Positions 47,845-57,544 of a stretch of 64,000 bases of DNA are shown one piece after another (the stretch's first letter is position 1; the number at the start of each line of letters is the position of its first letter). The notes under the pieces are model-generated. The model saw only the letters and a program-made list of their open reading frames with translations. It did no database searches and had not been told where the DNA came from. The position numbers were made by a program, and so were the translations under genes. Where the stretch lies: NCBI GenBank assembly GCA_016793325.1, contig JAEUKI010000003.1, positions 148,407 through 212,406 of the forward strand, in the 5' to 3' direction. The DNA is from Myxococcales bacterium. GTDB taxonomy: Bacteria > Myxococcota_A > Polyangia > Polyangiales > Ga0077539.

Positions 47845-49257
47845 TTATCGCGCGATTCGGCTGAGAATCAACGCGCCGATCGCGAGGGTCGCGACGGCGC
47901 TCAACACGAGCGCGAGCAGCCGACGGACGTTGATCGACTGATCCTCGGCCGGCGGCGCGCCGGGCGTCATCGGATCGGGGACCATCGCCGTCGGCGGAGG
48001 CAACATCGAAGGGAGCGGCGTCGGAGGGAAGTTCGTGGGGAAATTCTCAGCCACTTGCGCGTGTCCGCCGCTCGCGTGCGCGGACGCTGGCGGGAGGCTC
48101 GCGTGCGCCGTCGTCGGCGCGAGCGGCAACGTGATGGGCGTCGCGCGGAGCGCCCCCTCGGCGGACGCGTCGTCGTCTTCGATCGCGTCGCGGGGCGGGG
48201 CGACGATTTCGCGGGTGTCCGTCGGCTCGAGCTGCTCGGCTTCGAGCGCGATCGCCGCGCGTTCGCGCGCGCGACGGAGCTCGAGGATGTCCTGTCCGAA
48301 GTGTTCGACGACGAACTCACCGAGCCCGAGCGGCGTCGCGTGCAGCCCGTTGTCCATCGCGTAGTCGTCGAGGTCCCGCGCCATCGCGATCGCGGTCGGA
48401 TAGCGTTCTGCCGGGGATTTCGAGAGGCCGCGGCGGACGATGGCCCGCAGTCGCTCGAAGTCGGGCAGGGGCTTCTCGGGCAGCTCGGGCGTCTCTCCCT
48501 CGCGCGCGAGGGAGATCAGGTCCGCGGCGGGCGTCGCGCGGTACATGCGTCGGCCACCGATGAGCTCCCAGAGGATCACCGACGCAGAAAAGATGTCCGC
48601 GCGCGCGTCCACCGAATCGCCGCGCGCGTGCTCGGGGGCCATGTAGCTGGCCTTTCCCTCGATGGTCTCTTGCGCGACGTCGCCCGAGTTGATGGCGCGC
48701 GCGATGCCGAAGTCGCAGAGCTTCACCTCGCCCTCGAACGAGATCAGCACGTTCGACGGCGAGACGTCACGGTGAACGATGTTGAGCGGCGTCCCTTCGG
48801 CGTCGCGCTTTCGATGCGCGTAGTCGAGCGCCGAGAGCGTCTCGCGCACGATCAACAGCGCAAACTCGAACGGCAACGGGACGCGCTGCTTCGAGCATCG
48901 CTTGAGCAGCTCGTTGAGGTCGAAGCCCTCGACGTACTCCATCGCGATGTAGAGCCGCCCGGCTTCGCGCCCGAGGTCGAACGTCTGCACCACGTTTCCG
49001 TGTGACAGCTGCGCGGCGAGCTTCGCTTCTTGCACGAGCAGCGCGCTGAACTTCTCGTCCTTCGCGAGCTTGGGAAGCACGAGCTTCACGACGGCGAGGC
49101 GCGAGACGCCGCTCTGCGTTCGACCGCGCGCGAGAAAGATCTCCGCCATGCCCCCGACGCCGATCCGATCCACGAGCACGTAGCGCGAGCCAAAGGGGCG
49201 CGGGAGCGCCTCGGCGGCGCCCTCTGCGCCAGGAGCGTTTGTTTCGACGTCGGACAT
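47845..49257 (-). CDS. Membrane Ser/Thr protein kinase
   Basis: 470 aa. Full eukaryotic-like kinase domain (about 25-300): glycine loop RIGVGGMAEIF, catalytic Lys58 (VVKLV), HRDVSPSNV near 160 with catalytic Asp, DFGIA, and APEHARGDSVDARADIF. The HRDVSPSN loop with Ser in place of Lys-Pro is common in myxobacterial kinases. A 130-residue Ala/Pro linker precedes a C-terminal membrane helix (LLALVLSAVATLAIGALIL), so the kinase is cytoplasmic and anchored at its end, with only a few residues outside. Phosphorylates unknown Ser/Thr targets. Confidence 0.92.
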   Translation of the reverse strand: MSDVETNAPGAEGAAEALPRPFGSRYVLVDRIGVGGMAEIFLARGRTQSGVSRLAVVKLVLPKLAKDEKFSALLVQEAKLAAQLSHGNVVQTFDLGREAGRLYIAMEYVEGFDLNELLKRCSKQRVPLPFEFALLIVRETLSALDYAHRKRDAEGTPLNIVHRDVSPSNVLISFEGEVKLCDFGIARAINSGDVAQETIEGKASYMAPEHARGDSVDARADIFSASVILWELIGGRRMYRATPAADLISLAREGETPELPEKPLPDFERLRAIVRRGLSKSPAERYPTAIAMARDLDDYAMDNGLHATPLGLGEFVVEHFGQDILELRRARERAAIALEAEQLEPTDTREIVAPPRDAIEDDDASAEGALRATPITLPLAPTTAHASLPPASAHASGGHAQVAENFPTNFPPTPLPSMLPPPTAMVPDPMTPGAPPAEDQSINVRRLLALVLSAVATLAIGALILSRIAR

Positions 49258-49320
49258 CGCGGCGAGCGTGCGGTTTGTACCGCAGATTGCATCGTGCGCG
49301 GAGCAAGAACTCCTTTGTGC

Positions 49321-51882
49321 TCAGCGCCCGCGCGAGGACACGAGGACCTCGACTTGGCCGTCGCGGGTGTCGACGACGCCTTCGTCGCCGGCCTCGAGCT
49401 GCCCTCGAAGCACCGCGTCTGCGACCGGCGCCTCGACGAGCCGCGCGATCGCCCGCCGCATCGGCCGCGCGCCGAGCGAGGGATCGTAGCCGCCCTGGTC
49501 GAGCAGGTGTTCGATCAAGCCCTTGCCCGCGCTCAGCGAGACGCCGCGCTCGGCGCGGAGGCGCGCGAAGGAGTCCGCGAGCATTCGACGGGCGATTTCA
49601 CGGAGATCTTCCCGTGCCAGGGGCGAGAACACGATGGGTTCGTCGATGCGGTTCCAAAGCTCCGGCGGCATCGCGGCGCGCGCTGCGTCTCGCACGCGTT
49701 CGGTCAGCGCCTGCGCGTCGTGCGCCGCGGGAGACGCGCTGTCGGCGCCGAACCCGATGCGACGCTCGGGCGCCTTGGGCTTCGCTTCGAAGATGTCGGC
49801 CCCGAGGTTCGAGGTCATCACGATCACGGTGTTGCGAAAATCCGCAGTGCGCCCGCGGCCGTCGGTCATCCGTCCTTCGTCGAGCAGCGCGAGCAGCGAC
49901 TCGAGGACGTCTCGGTGAGCCTTCTCGATCTCGTCGAGCAGGATGAGCTGGTAGGGCCGCTTGCGAACCGCGTCCGTGAGCTGGCCGCCGTCGTTGTATC
50001 CGACGTAGCCAGGTGGCGCGCCGACGAGCCGCGAGACCGAGTGGGCCTCGCTGAACTCCGCCATGTCGAAGCGCGTCATCGCGCCCGCGCCGGGAAAGAG
50101 CGCCTCGGCGATCGCCTTGGCGCACTCGGTCTTTCCGACGCCCGTGGGGCCCAAGAACAAGAACGTCCCGATCGGCCTCGTGCCGCGAAACCCGACGGCG
50201 TTGCGTCGAAGCGTGTCCGAGACGCGACGGATCGCGTGTTGGTGGCCGACGAGCTTTCCCGCGAGCGTGGTCTCGAGCGAGAGGAGTCGCTCGTGATCCG
50301 TGCTCGAAACGCGCTCGGGCGGGAGCCCGCCGACCTCCGCCACGACCGCGGCCACGGTGTCCCGCGCGAGCGCTGGGGCTTGCGCGCGTCGAGCGCGCGA
50401 GAGCGCGAGGTCGATCACGGACAGCGTGCGATCCGGCTGCGCGCGGCCCGCGAGGTAGCGCTCGCTGAGCTCCGCGGCGAACCGAAGCACGGGCGGCTCG
50501 GCGACCACGCCGTGGTGCGTCGCGATGAGCGGAGCGTACGCGTCCACGATGCTGCGCAGCTGTTCGGACGTCGGCTCTTCGATCCCGAGTCGCGTGGCGT
50601 GACGCTCCATCCACGGCTCGATCTCGGACACCTTGCGCGCTTCTTCGGGCGTGCACGCGCCGATCCACGCGAGCTTTTGCGCGGTCAACGCGGCGCGCAG
50701 CTCGAGCACGATGTCGTCCGGAACGTCCCTCGTCAGAAACCACGGTGAAATGGGATCGAGCGCGAGCACGATGCGATCGCCGAGCTGCACGAGCTCTTCG
50801 ACGAGCTTTCGCGCGCGCTCGGCTCCGCTCGGGCCCCTCGCTTGCGCCGCGAAGTCCGCGTGCCTCAGGGCGAGCACCGAACGCGACTCGAGCGAGCGCG
50901 CGACGGCGCGAAGCAGCGTGCTCTTTCCCACGCCGGGCGCGCCCACCAAGAGAGCGCCGCGTCCGTCGCGGCGACCCACGGCGTCGAGCACGCGACCGAC
51001 CTCGCGCTCGCGACCGACCACGGGCTCGAGCAGGCCCCGCGCGCACTCGGCAGACAAATTGCGCGCGAACATCGCCACCGCGGGAAACGTCCTCGGGTCG
51101 ATGTCGAACGGCGTCTTCACCGGCGGCTGCTTGGCGTTCGGCTTCGGCCCGCGCTGGATCGCGTTCGCGCTCTGCTGGGCGTTGTTCGCCGCTCCGTTTG
51201 CAGCGTTTGCGGCGCTCGGGCCGCTCGACCCGATGATCTCGCGCTGGTTGGCGTTTGATTTCGTGGGCGCTTGTGCCGCTGTCGGCTGCGCGCCGTGCGA
51301 GCTCTGCGTGGCCTTGACCTTCTGCGGGTGCGCGACCTTCGCGCCGTCCTGCGGCGGAAGGAGCGACGGGTGCCGGTCGGGCCGCTTGTTGTCCGAGAGC
51401 GCCGGGGCGTTCGTCGGGATCGCGTTGATCGACGGCGACGCGTTTCGCTGCGTCGGAACCTGGGACCCCGCGCGCGCCGACGCCGCGCGGATCGTGGCGC
51501 GATAGACCTCTTCGGCGAGCGAGTTCGGCTCGCACCCGAGCTGCTGCACCCACGACGTCAGGGCGGTGTGCTTGTCCGTCAGCGCGGCGAGCACGAGGTC
51601 GAGCGACGAGAGCTCCGCCTTTCGCTCGGCCGCGATGCGCTTGGCGCGGGACTGGATGCGCTCGATCGTCCCGACCTCTTCGGTGTGGACCTTGTTCGCG
51701 AGCCGGAGGTCCTCCGTGCGACAGCCGCGCGAAACGAGGACGCGAGAGGGCTCTCCGCCCTGTTCGATCCACGCCGCGGCGAGGTGCAGCGTCGAGACTC
51801 GGACGCACTTCTCTTGGGCGATCGCCGACGCTCGATCGAGCAGCGCGCGGGCCGAACCTACAGCGTGGACAGGAGGCTGCAT
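49321..51882 (-). CDS. ClpB/ClpC-like AAA+ protein with degenerate first ATPase module
   Basis: 853 aa from ATG 51882. The N-domain (about 1-135) is a Clp repeat (ALLDRASAIAQEKCVRVSTLHL). A 125-residue Ala/Gln/Pro linker (about 140-265) follows. D1 keeps Walker A GAPGVGKST (about 316) but its Walker B is VLALDPI rather than hhhhDE, so hydrolysis there is doubtful. D2 is intact: GPTGVGKTE (about 579), LLDEIEKAH (about 648) and sensor TSNLGADIF. The coiled M-domain of ClpB is missing. Probably an unfoldase or adaptor-driven ATPase of unknown target. It is upstream of the Ser/Thr kinase gene. Confidence 0.82.
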   Translation of the reverse strand: MQPPVHAVGSARALLDRASAIAQEKCVRVSTLHLAAAWIEQGGEPSRVLVSRGCRTEDLRLANKVHTEEVGTIERIQSRAKRIAAERKAELSSLDLVLAALTDKHTALTSWVQQLGCEPNSLAEEVYRATIRAASARAGSQVPTQRNASPSINAIPTNAPALSDNKRPDRHPSLLPPQDGAKVAHPQKVKATQSSHGAQPTAAQAPTKSNANQREIIGSSGPSAANAANGAANNAQQSANAIQRGPKPNAKQPPVKTPFDIDPRTFPAVAMFARNLSAECARGLLEPVVGREREVGRVLDAVGRRDGRGALLVGAPGVGKSTLLRAVARSLESRSVLALRHADFAAQARGPSGAERARKLVEELVQLGDRIVLALDPISPWFLTRDVPDDIVLELRAALTAQKLAWIGACTPEEARKVSEIEPWMERHATRLGIEEPTSEQLRSIVDAYAPLIATHHGVVAEPPVLRFAAELSERYLAGRAQPDRTLSVIDLALSRARRAQAPALARDTVAAVVAEVGGLPPERVSSTDHERLLSLETTLAGKLVGHQHAIRRVSDTLRRNAVGFRGTRPIGTFLFLGPTGVGKTECAKAIAEALFPGAGAMTRFDMAEFSEAHSVSRLVGAPPGYVGYNDGGQLTDAVRKRPYQLILLDEIEKAHRDVLESLLALLDEGRMTDGRGRTADFRNTVIVMTSNLGADIFEAKPKAPERRIGFGADSASPAAHDAQALTERVRDAARAAMPPELWNRIDEPIVFSPLAREDLREIARRMLADSFARLRAERGVSLSAGKGLIEHLLDQGGYDPSLGARPMRRAIARLVEAPVADAVLRGQLEAGDEGVVDTRDGQVEVLVSSRGR

Positions 51883-51937
51883 CAGCTTTGGGCCCTTGGC
51901 ATGATTGCGAAGGCCCGCGCGAATTTTCGACGAGGAT

Positions 51938-53098
51938 TTACGGCCGTCGTCGCTCGAGCTCGTACGCCGAGAGCGCGCACGCCGCCAGCCAGAACACCGA
52001 CGGAACCCACGACGTGACCGACGTCGCCGCGAGCGTCGCCACCGACGTCGCCGTGAGCGCGATCCGCGCACGTTCGCTCGACCGCCACGTGGGTCGTCCA
52101 TCGGCCATCGCCGAGATCGACCCGAGTGAGACGAGCACCCACAGGGCCATCGCGCCGCGGACGACTGGACCGAAGCTCCCCTCCGAGCGCAGCACGATGT
52201 TGGTGATCCACAGGACGCCGACGGTCTGAACAGCGGTGTAGACGCGCAGGTCTGCGGGCGGAGCGTCCAAGCGCGAGCTCGGCGCGTACGAGCCCTCGCT
52301 TCTCGGCGGGCCGAAGACCGTGGCGATCGCCTCGCGAAGTGACCGAGCGCGCAGCGCCTTTCGCAGCAAGCGACGGTAGGGCTCGAGGTTGGCCCAGTAC
52401 GGACTCCAGCTCTGAATCTCGTCGGGCACGCCGTAGACGGGCTCTTTGGTCTCGGGCGTGAACGTGCCGAACAAGCGGTCCCACACAATCAAGAAGCCGC
52501 CATAATTTCTGTCGATTTGCGCTTCCTCACGCCCGTGGTGCACGCGGTGATGGCTCGGCGTGGCGAGGAGCCACTCGAGCGGGCCGAGCTTGTCGACGAG
52601 CCTCGTGTGCACGAAGAACTGAAAGAGCTGGTGCGCTCCGTGGACGATCACGAACTGCTCGACCCCGAAGCCGACGAACGCGAGCGGAAGGTAGAACGCC
52701 CAGCTGACCCAGGTGGCGACCGTTCCCTGGCGAAGCGAGACGGCGAGCGTGTAGCTCTCGCTCTGATGGTGGACTTCGTGCGCGGCCCACAAGAACGCGA
52801 CGCGGTGGCTCGCGCGGTGAAACGCGTAGTACGCGAGGTCGTGCGCGAGCACGACGAGCGCCCACGTCAGCGGGTTCGTCGGCAGCGGCCACGGCGCGTA
52901 CGCGTCTCGAACGGCTCGATAAACACCGACGAACGCGACGAACGCGCCAACGTTGACGAGCTGATCGAGCAGCCCGCAGAACAGCGACGAGAGGTAGTCG
53001 TTTTCGCTCGCGCCGCGGCGGCGAGTCACACGAAGCACCGCTGCTTCGACCGCGACCAGAACCAAGAGCCACGCGGCGATCGAGTGCAGGGTGAACAC
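51938..53098 (-). CDS. Sterol desaturase/fatty acid hydroxylase family membrane enzyme
   Basis: 386 aa with five or six membrane helices. Di-iron histidine clusters are arranged as in the family: HDLAYYAFHRASHR, HEVHHQSE and PSHHRVHHG. Additional histidines HGAHQLFQFFVHT fit the alkylglycerol monooxygenase (TMEM195/AGMO)-like branch. These enzymes hydroxylate or desaturate lipids using O2, iron and reductant. The C-terminal 80 residues are an extra hydrophobic region. The adjacent aldo/keto reductase may act on its product, but that is only proximity. Confidence 0.85.
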   Translation of the reverse strand: MFTLHSIAAWLLVLVAVEAAVLRVTRRRGASENDYLSSLFCGLLDQLVNVGAFVAFVGVYRAVRDAYAPWPLPTNPLTWALVVLAHDLAYYAFHRASHRVAFLWAAHEVHHQSESYTLAVSLRQGTVATWVSWAFYLPLAFVGFGVEQFVIVHGAHQLFQFFVHTRLVDKLGPLEWLLATPSHHRVHHGREEAQIDRNYGGFLIVWDRLFGTFTPETKEPVYGVPDEIQSWSPYWANLEPYRRLLRKALRARSLREAIATVFGPPRSEGSYAPSSRLDAPPADLRVYTAVQTVGVLWITNIVLRSEGSFGPVVRGAMALWVLVSLGSISAMADGRPTWRSSERARIALTATSVATLAATSVTSWVPSVFWLAACALSAYELERRRP

Positions 53099-53125
53099 AG
53101 CGGCGCTCCTCTCGTGCGCGGCGCG

Positions 53126-54109
53126 CTACCAGCGGTGGTGCACGTGCGGACGAACGACGTGATCGTACACCGCGCGGACGCGGGCGAGGGCGCTCGCGTC
53201 GAGCGTCTTTCCCGAGGCGCCGACGTTATCGTCAACTTGTTGCTCGGTCTTCGCGCCCGGGATCACGCAGCTCGTCCCCGGTTGGCTGAGCGCCCACGCC
53301 AGCGCAAACTGCGCCATCGACATCCCGCTCGGCACGGCGGATCGCAGCGCTTCGACCGCCTCGAACGCGAACTCGAGCGGAACGCCCGAGAACGTCTCGC
53401 CCACATCGAAGCTCTCTCCGAAGCGATTGAACGTCCGGTGATCGTCGGAAGGAAACGTGCTCGTCGGCGACAGCTTTCCTGTGAGCAAACCCGACGCGAG
53501 CGGGACCCTCGCGATCACGGCCACGTTGCGCTTCAGGGCCTCTCCGAGAAAGACCTCCGTGGGCTTCAATCGAAGCGCGTTCAAGATGATCTGAACGCTC
53601 GCGACGCGAGGGTGCTTCGTGATCGCCGTGAGCGCTTCGTCCACGGTCTCGACCGAGACGCCGTAGCGCAGAATGCGCCCTTCGTGCGCGAGCGTGTCGA
53701 GCGCGTCGAACACGCGCGCGTCCGAGTACACCGCGGTCGGCGGGCAATGGAGCTGCAGCAAGTCCACGGTCTCTACCGCGAGGTTCTTGCGCGAGCGATC
53801 CACGAACGCGCGGAGATTCTCGAGCGTGTAGCCCTCGGCCGTGTGGGGGCTCAGCCGTCGCCCCGCCTTGGTCGCTACGTACACGCGCTCGCTTCGCGCG
53901 CGAAGAACGTCCGCGACGAGCCGCTCGCTCCGCCCGTCGCCGTACACGTCGGCCGTGTCGATGAAGTTGGTCCCGAGGTCGATCGCTCGGTGCAGCGCGC
54001 GACGAGAGGCGTCGTCGTCGACGGTGCCCCACGAGCCGCCGATGGCCCAGGCGCCGAAGGAGACGTCCGAGACGTTCCACCCTGTCGCGCCGAATGGTCG
54101 GTAGTGCAT
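53126..54109 (-). CDS. Aldo/keto reductase
   Basis: 327 aa from ATG 54109. NADPH-dependent (beta/alpha)8 reductase. The tetrad is visible: Asp and Tyr in IDTADVYGDGRS, Lys in VYVATKAG, and His in LLQLHCPP. The cofactor-binding end has GTSCVIPGAKTEQQV, as in AKR11/YghZ-like members. The first residues MHYRPFGATGWNVSDV fit the usual start. It is divergent from lipA across 106 bp and leads the long minus-strand run. Confidence 0.9.
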   Translation of the reverse strand: MHYRPFGATGWNVSDVSFGAWAIGGSWGTVDDDASRRALHRAIDLGTNFIDTADVYGDGRSERLVADVLRARSERVYVATKAGRRLSPHTAEGYTLENLRAFVDRSRKNLAVETVDLLQLHCPPTAVYSDARVFDALDTLAHEGRILRYGVSVETVDEALTAITKHPRVASVQIILNALRLKPTEVFLGEALKRNVAVIARVPLASGLLTGKLSPTSTFPSDDHRTFNRFGESFDVGETFSGVPLEFAFEAVEALRSAVPSGMSMAQFALAWALSQPGTSCVIPGAKTEQQVDDNVGASGKTLDASALARVRAVYDHVVRPHVHHRW

Positions 54110-54215
54110 TTGGCGCGGGAGGATAACGCGAACACTCCGAACCGGCGGCGCGGACGATGCGCCGTTGCCACGGGCGCGACTGTTCTCTACATCTTCGGCC
54201 CGTGAGCGCAGAGCA
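54110..54215. promoter_or_regulatory. Divergent promoter region, aldo/keto reductase and lipA
   Basis: 106 bp between two divergent starts, so both promoters must lie here. No clear -35/-10 pair or repeat was seen. The lipA start is preceded by GAGCGCAGAGCA, a weak purine-rich ribosome site. Confidence 0.3.
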
Positions 54216-55187
54216 ATGACAACCCAGCCCCGCAAGCCCGAGTGGCTCAAGGTCCGCGCGCCCGGCGGCGAGCGCTACACGTTCATCAAAGAGACGCTTC
54301 GCAAGTTCGACTTGCACACGGTCTGCGAAGAAGCGCGCTGCCCAAACGTCGGTGAGTGCTGGGGCGAGGGCACCGCTACCGTGATGATCCTCGGCGACAC
54401 GTGCACGCGAGGCTGCCGCTTCTGCGCGGTGACTACGGGCAACCCGCGCGGCGCGTACGACCCGCGCGAGCCCGAGCACGTCGGCCGCACCATCGCGGCG
54501 CTCGAGCTCGAGTACGTCGTGCTCACCATGGTCGATCGAGACGACTTGCTCGACGGCGGGGCCAAGCACGTCGCGGACACCGTGCGCGCGATCAAGAGCA
54601 AATCCGCTGGAAAAACGCTGGTCGAGACGCTCGTCGGAGATTTCAACGGCGTCCTCCGCGACGTCGCCACGGTGGTCGAGCGCGGCAAGCCCGACGTCTT
54701 CGCGCACAACGTCGAGACCGTGGACCGACTCCAGCGCTCGGTGCGCGACGCTCGCTGCTCGATGGAGCGCTCGCTCGCGGTCCTCGCGCACAGCAAGAAG
54801 GTCTCGCCCGAGACGTACACGAAGAGCTCGATCATGCTCGGGCTCGGCGAGTCGCTCGACGAAGTGCGCGAGACGATGGCCAAGCTGCGGGACATCGGCG
54901 TCGATGTGCTCACGCTCGGGCAGTACCTTCGCCCGACGCCCAAGCACCTCGAGGTCGAGCGCTTCGTGCACCCCGACGAGTTCGCGCAGCTCCGCGAAGA
55001 GGGCATGGCGATGGGCTTTCGCTACGTCGCGAGCGGGCCCCTCGTTCGATCGAGCTATCGCGCGAGCGAGGCGTTCTTGAAGGGGCTGTTGCGCCGCGAG
55101 GATCCTGCGCTCACCGCGGCGCGCGCGGACGCGCTGGTCGACAAGGGCGAAGACACGAAGCGCAAGCTGCTGCCCGTCGTCCGTTGA
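54216..55187 (+). CDS. lipA: Lipoyl synthase
   Basis: 323 aa from ATG 54216. Radical-SAM enzyme that inserts two sulfurs into octanoyl groups on E2 and GcvH proteins. Auxiliary cluster Cys residues are in CEEARCPNVGEC, the radical-SAM CX3CX2C is CTRGCRFC, and the C-terminal conserved Ser lies in SSYRASEAF. The position upstream of an E1/E2 operon fits its role in lipoylating E2. A lipB gene is not nearby. In-frame upstream codons from 54165 are rejected because the family starts near the KPEWLKVRAP segment. Confidence 0.95.
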   Translation: MTTQPRKPEWLKVRAPGGERYTFIKETLRKFDLHTVCEEARCPNVGECWGEGTATVMILGDTCTRGCRFCAVTTGNPRGAYDPREPEHVGRTIAALELEYVVLTMVDRDDLLDGGAKHVADTVRAIKSKSAGKTLVETLVGDFNGVLRDVATVVERGKPDVFAHNVETVDRLQRSVRDARCSMERSLAVLAHSKKVSPETYTKSSIMLGLGESLDEVRETMAKLRDIGVDVLTLGQYLRPTPKHLEVERFVHPDEFAQLREEGMAMGFRYVASGPLVRSSYRASEAFLKGLLRREDPALTAARADALVDKGEDTKRKLLPVVR

Positions 55188-55395
55188 GCGTCGCGCGATA
55201 CAGCGCGCTGCGTCACGAATCGACGCGCGGGTGGGCGCGTGCGTATGCGTCGAGAATCGCGCGGATTCCGTGGGATCTGCGCGCGCAAACTGCGTTGTTG
55301 AGCCGCGTCCCCGGTTCGGGGTACACCACGCGCCGCCTGCGCGCGGATCTCTCGGACAACACCGTTCGCAGGGGCAAAACTGGAGAGCTATCTCG
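55188..55395. other. Intergenic region before the E1-alpha gene
   Basis: 208 bp. It has a small hairpin CCCCG-GTT-CGGGG at 55309-55321 and a ribosome site GGAGAG eight bases before the E1-alpha ATG. No gene is supported. A promoter for the E1/E2 operon could lie here. Confidence 0.35.
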
Positions 55396-56505
55396 ATGAG
55401 CGGTCCCGAGTTCGTTTTGGGCGACGTAGTGAAGGTGCTCGAACCCGACGCCACGGTGCACCCGGACAACGATCCAGGTCTGTCCCCCGAGCGCTGCGTG
55501 GCGCTCTACGAGCACATGGTGATGACCCGCGCGCTCGACGAGCGACTCGTCACGCTGCAGCGCCAGGGGCGCATCGGGTTTCACATCGGCTCGATGGGCG
55601 AAGAGGCCACCATCATCGGGACGGCCGCCGCCCTCGACGAGACCGACTGGCTCTTCCCTTGTTACCGCGAGTTCGGCGCGCTGCTTCTGCGGGGAATGCC
55701 GCTGCAAGCGTACATCGACAACATGTACGGCAACGCGAACGACCCGGTGAAGGGGCGTCAGATGCCCGATCACTACTCGGGCAAGCCGTATCGCTTCGGC
55801 TCCGTGAGCTCGCCGATCGGAACGCAAATCACGCAGGCCGTCGGCTTCGCGTGGGCCGCCAAGCTCCGCGGCGAGAAGCTCGCCGCCATCGTCTACTTCG
55901 GCGAAGGCGCCACGAGCTCCAACGAGTTTCACTGCGGCGCCAACTTCGCCGGCGTGTACCGCACGCCGACGGTGCTCGTGTGCCGCAACAACGGCTGGGC
56001 CATCAGCGTTCCCGCTGAGAAACAGAGCGCGACGGACACGTTCGCGCAGAAGGCGTTCGCGTACGGGCTGCACCCGATCCGCGTCGACGGCAACGACCTG
56101 CTCGCGGTGTACAAAGCCACACGCGAAGCCCTCGCGCTCGCCCGCGCAGGGACGCCCGTCCTCCTCGAGTGCCTCACGTATCGCCTCTCGGGACACTCGA
56201 CGTCCGACGATCCGACGCGCTACCGCGGCCAGGACGAAATGGCCGCCGAGCGCCTGAAGGACCCGCTGCCTCGCATGCGCGCGTTCCTCGAGAAGAAGGG
56301 GCTCTGGAGCGAGGCCAAGCAAGCCGCGCTCATCGCGAAGGTCGACGCCGACGTGAAGGCCGCTGTCGAGAAGGCCGAGCACAGCGCGGCGCCCGAGCTC
56401 GACACGATGTTCGACGACGTGTTCGCCGAGCGCCCCTGGCACCTTCGTGAACAGTACGAAGAGAGCAAGCGCGCGCCGCGCGCGCAGGGCCACGGCTCGC
56501 ACTGA
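55396..56505 (+). CDS. 2-oxo acid dehydrogenase E1 component, alpha subunit
   Basis: 369 aa from ATG 55396 with GGAGAG as ribosome site. The thiamine-pyrophosphate motif is seen as GEGATSSNEFHCGANFAG to CRNNGWAIS (Gly-Glu-Gly plus the Asn pair). The ELRLSGHSTSDDPTRYR-like phosphorylation-loop segment (HSTSDDPTRYR) and GRQMPDHYSG are typical. The HSTSDD and GATSS details look closer to branched-chain 2-oxo acid E1-alpha than to pyruvate E1-alpha, but both are possible. Forms a heterotetramer with the next gene product. Confidence 0.9.
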   Translation: MSGPEFVLGDVVKVLEPDATVHPDNDPGLSPERCVALYEHMVMTRALDERLVTLQRQGRIGFHIGSMGEEATIIGTAAALDETDWLFPCYREFGALLLRGMPLQAYIDNMYGNANDPVKGRQMPDHYSGKPYRFGSVSSPIGTQITQAVGFAWAAKLRGEKLAAIVYFGEGATSSNEFHCGANFAGVYRTPTVLVCRNNGWAISVPAEKQSATDTFAQKAFAYGLHPIRVDGNDLLAVYKATREALALARAGTPVLLECLTYRLSGHSTSDDPTRYRGQDEMAAERLKDPLPRMRAFLEKKGLWSEAKQAALIAKVDADVKAAVEKAEHSAAPELDTMFDDVFAERPWHLREQYEESKRAPRAQGHGSH

Positions 56506-56553
56506 GATCGCCCCGAACCTTCCCAGCGCTTTCGAGACAAAAGGACTCTCCCA

Positions 56554-57531
56554 ATGACGCAGATGAACATGGTGAAGGCGATCAACGACGCGCTGCGCGT
56601 CGCGATGCGCCAGGACTCTCGCGTGGTCGTGCTCGGCGAGGACGTCGGCAAGGTCGGCGGCGTGTTTCGCGTGACCGAAGGCCTCATCAACGAGTTCGGC
56701 GCCGAGCGCGTGTTCGACACGCCCCTGTCCGAGGGCGGGATCATCGGAACGGCCGTGGGCATGGCCCTGTACGGCTTGATTCCAGTCCCCGAAATTCAAT
56801 TCGCGGACTTCATCTTCCCCGCGTTCGATCAGATCGTCTCGGAGGTCGCCAAGTTTCGCTACCGCTCGGGCGGCGAGTACACGAGCAAGATGGTGATCCG
56901 CACGCCCGTCGGCGGCGGCATCCGCGGCGGCCACTATCACTCGCAGTCGCCCGAGGCGTACTTCATCCACACGCCCGGCCTGAAGGTCGTGTGCCCGTCG
57001 AACCCGTACGACGCCAAGGGGCTTTTGCTCGCGTCGCTTCGGGACCCCGATCCAGTGCTCTTCTTCGAGCCGAAGCGCATCTACCGCGCGGCGCGCGCGG
57101 ACGTGCCCGAGGGCGAAGACTACACCGTCCCGCTGTCGGTCGCGAAGGTCGTGCGCCCAGGTAATCAAGTGACGGTGATCGCGTGGGGCGCCATGCTCTA
57201 CGAGGCGATCGAGGCGTCGAACAAGGCTGCCGAAGCAGGGATCGACTGCGAGGTGATCGACCTTCGAACGATCTGGCCCGTGGACATCGACACGATCGTC
57301 AACAGCGTGAAGAAGACCGGCCGCGTGGTGGTCGTGCACGAAGCTCCGAAGTCCTGCGGCTTCGGCGCCGAGCTCGTCTCGCTCATCAACGAGAAGGCGT
57401 TCGACTATCTCGAAGCGCCTCCGACGCGCGTCACCGGCTGGGACACGCCCTTTCCCTACACGCTCGAGATGGACTACCTGCCGCTCGCAGGCCGGATCCT
57501 CCCGGCGATTCAATCGGTCGCGAAGTACTGA
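56554..57531 (+). CDS. 2-oxo acid dehydrogenase E1 component, beta subunit
   Basis: 325 aa, ribosome site AAAAGGA 9 bases before ATG 56554. Typical E1-beta features: VVVLGEDVGKVGGVFRVTEGL, DTPLSEGGIIGTAVGMAL, a K+-site-like SPEAYFIHTPGLKVV, and FFEPKRIYRAARADVP. Pairs with E1-alpha to decarboxylate the 2-oxo acid and pass the acyl group to lipoyl-E2. 48 bp past E1-alpha and 13 bp before E2, so one operon. Confidence 0.93.
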   Translation: MTQMNMVKAINDALRVAMRQDSRVVVLGEDVGKVGGVFRVTEGLINEFGAERVFDTPLSEGGIIGTAVGMALYGLIPVPEIQFADFIFPAFDQIVSEVAKFRYRSGGEYTSKMVIRTPVGGGIRGGHYHSQSPEAYFIHTPGLKVVCPSNPYDAKGLLLASLRDPDPVLFFEPKRIYRAARADVPEGEDYTVPLSVAKVVRPGNQVTVIAWGAMLYEAIEASNKAAEAGIDCEVIDLRTIWPVDIDTIVNSVKKTGRVVVVHEAPKSCGFGAELVSLINEKAFDYLEAPPTRVTGWDTPFPYTLEMDYLPLAGRILPAIQSVAKY

Positions 57532-57544
57532 GAGGATGGCTGCA

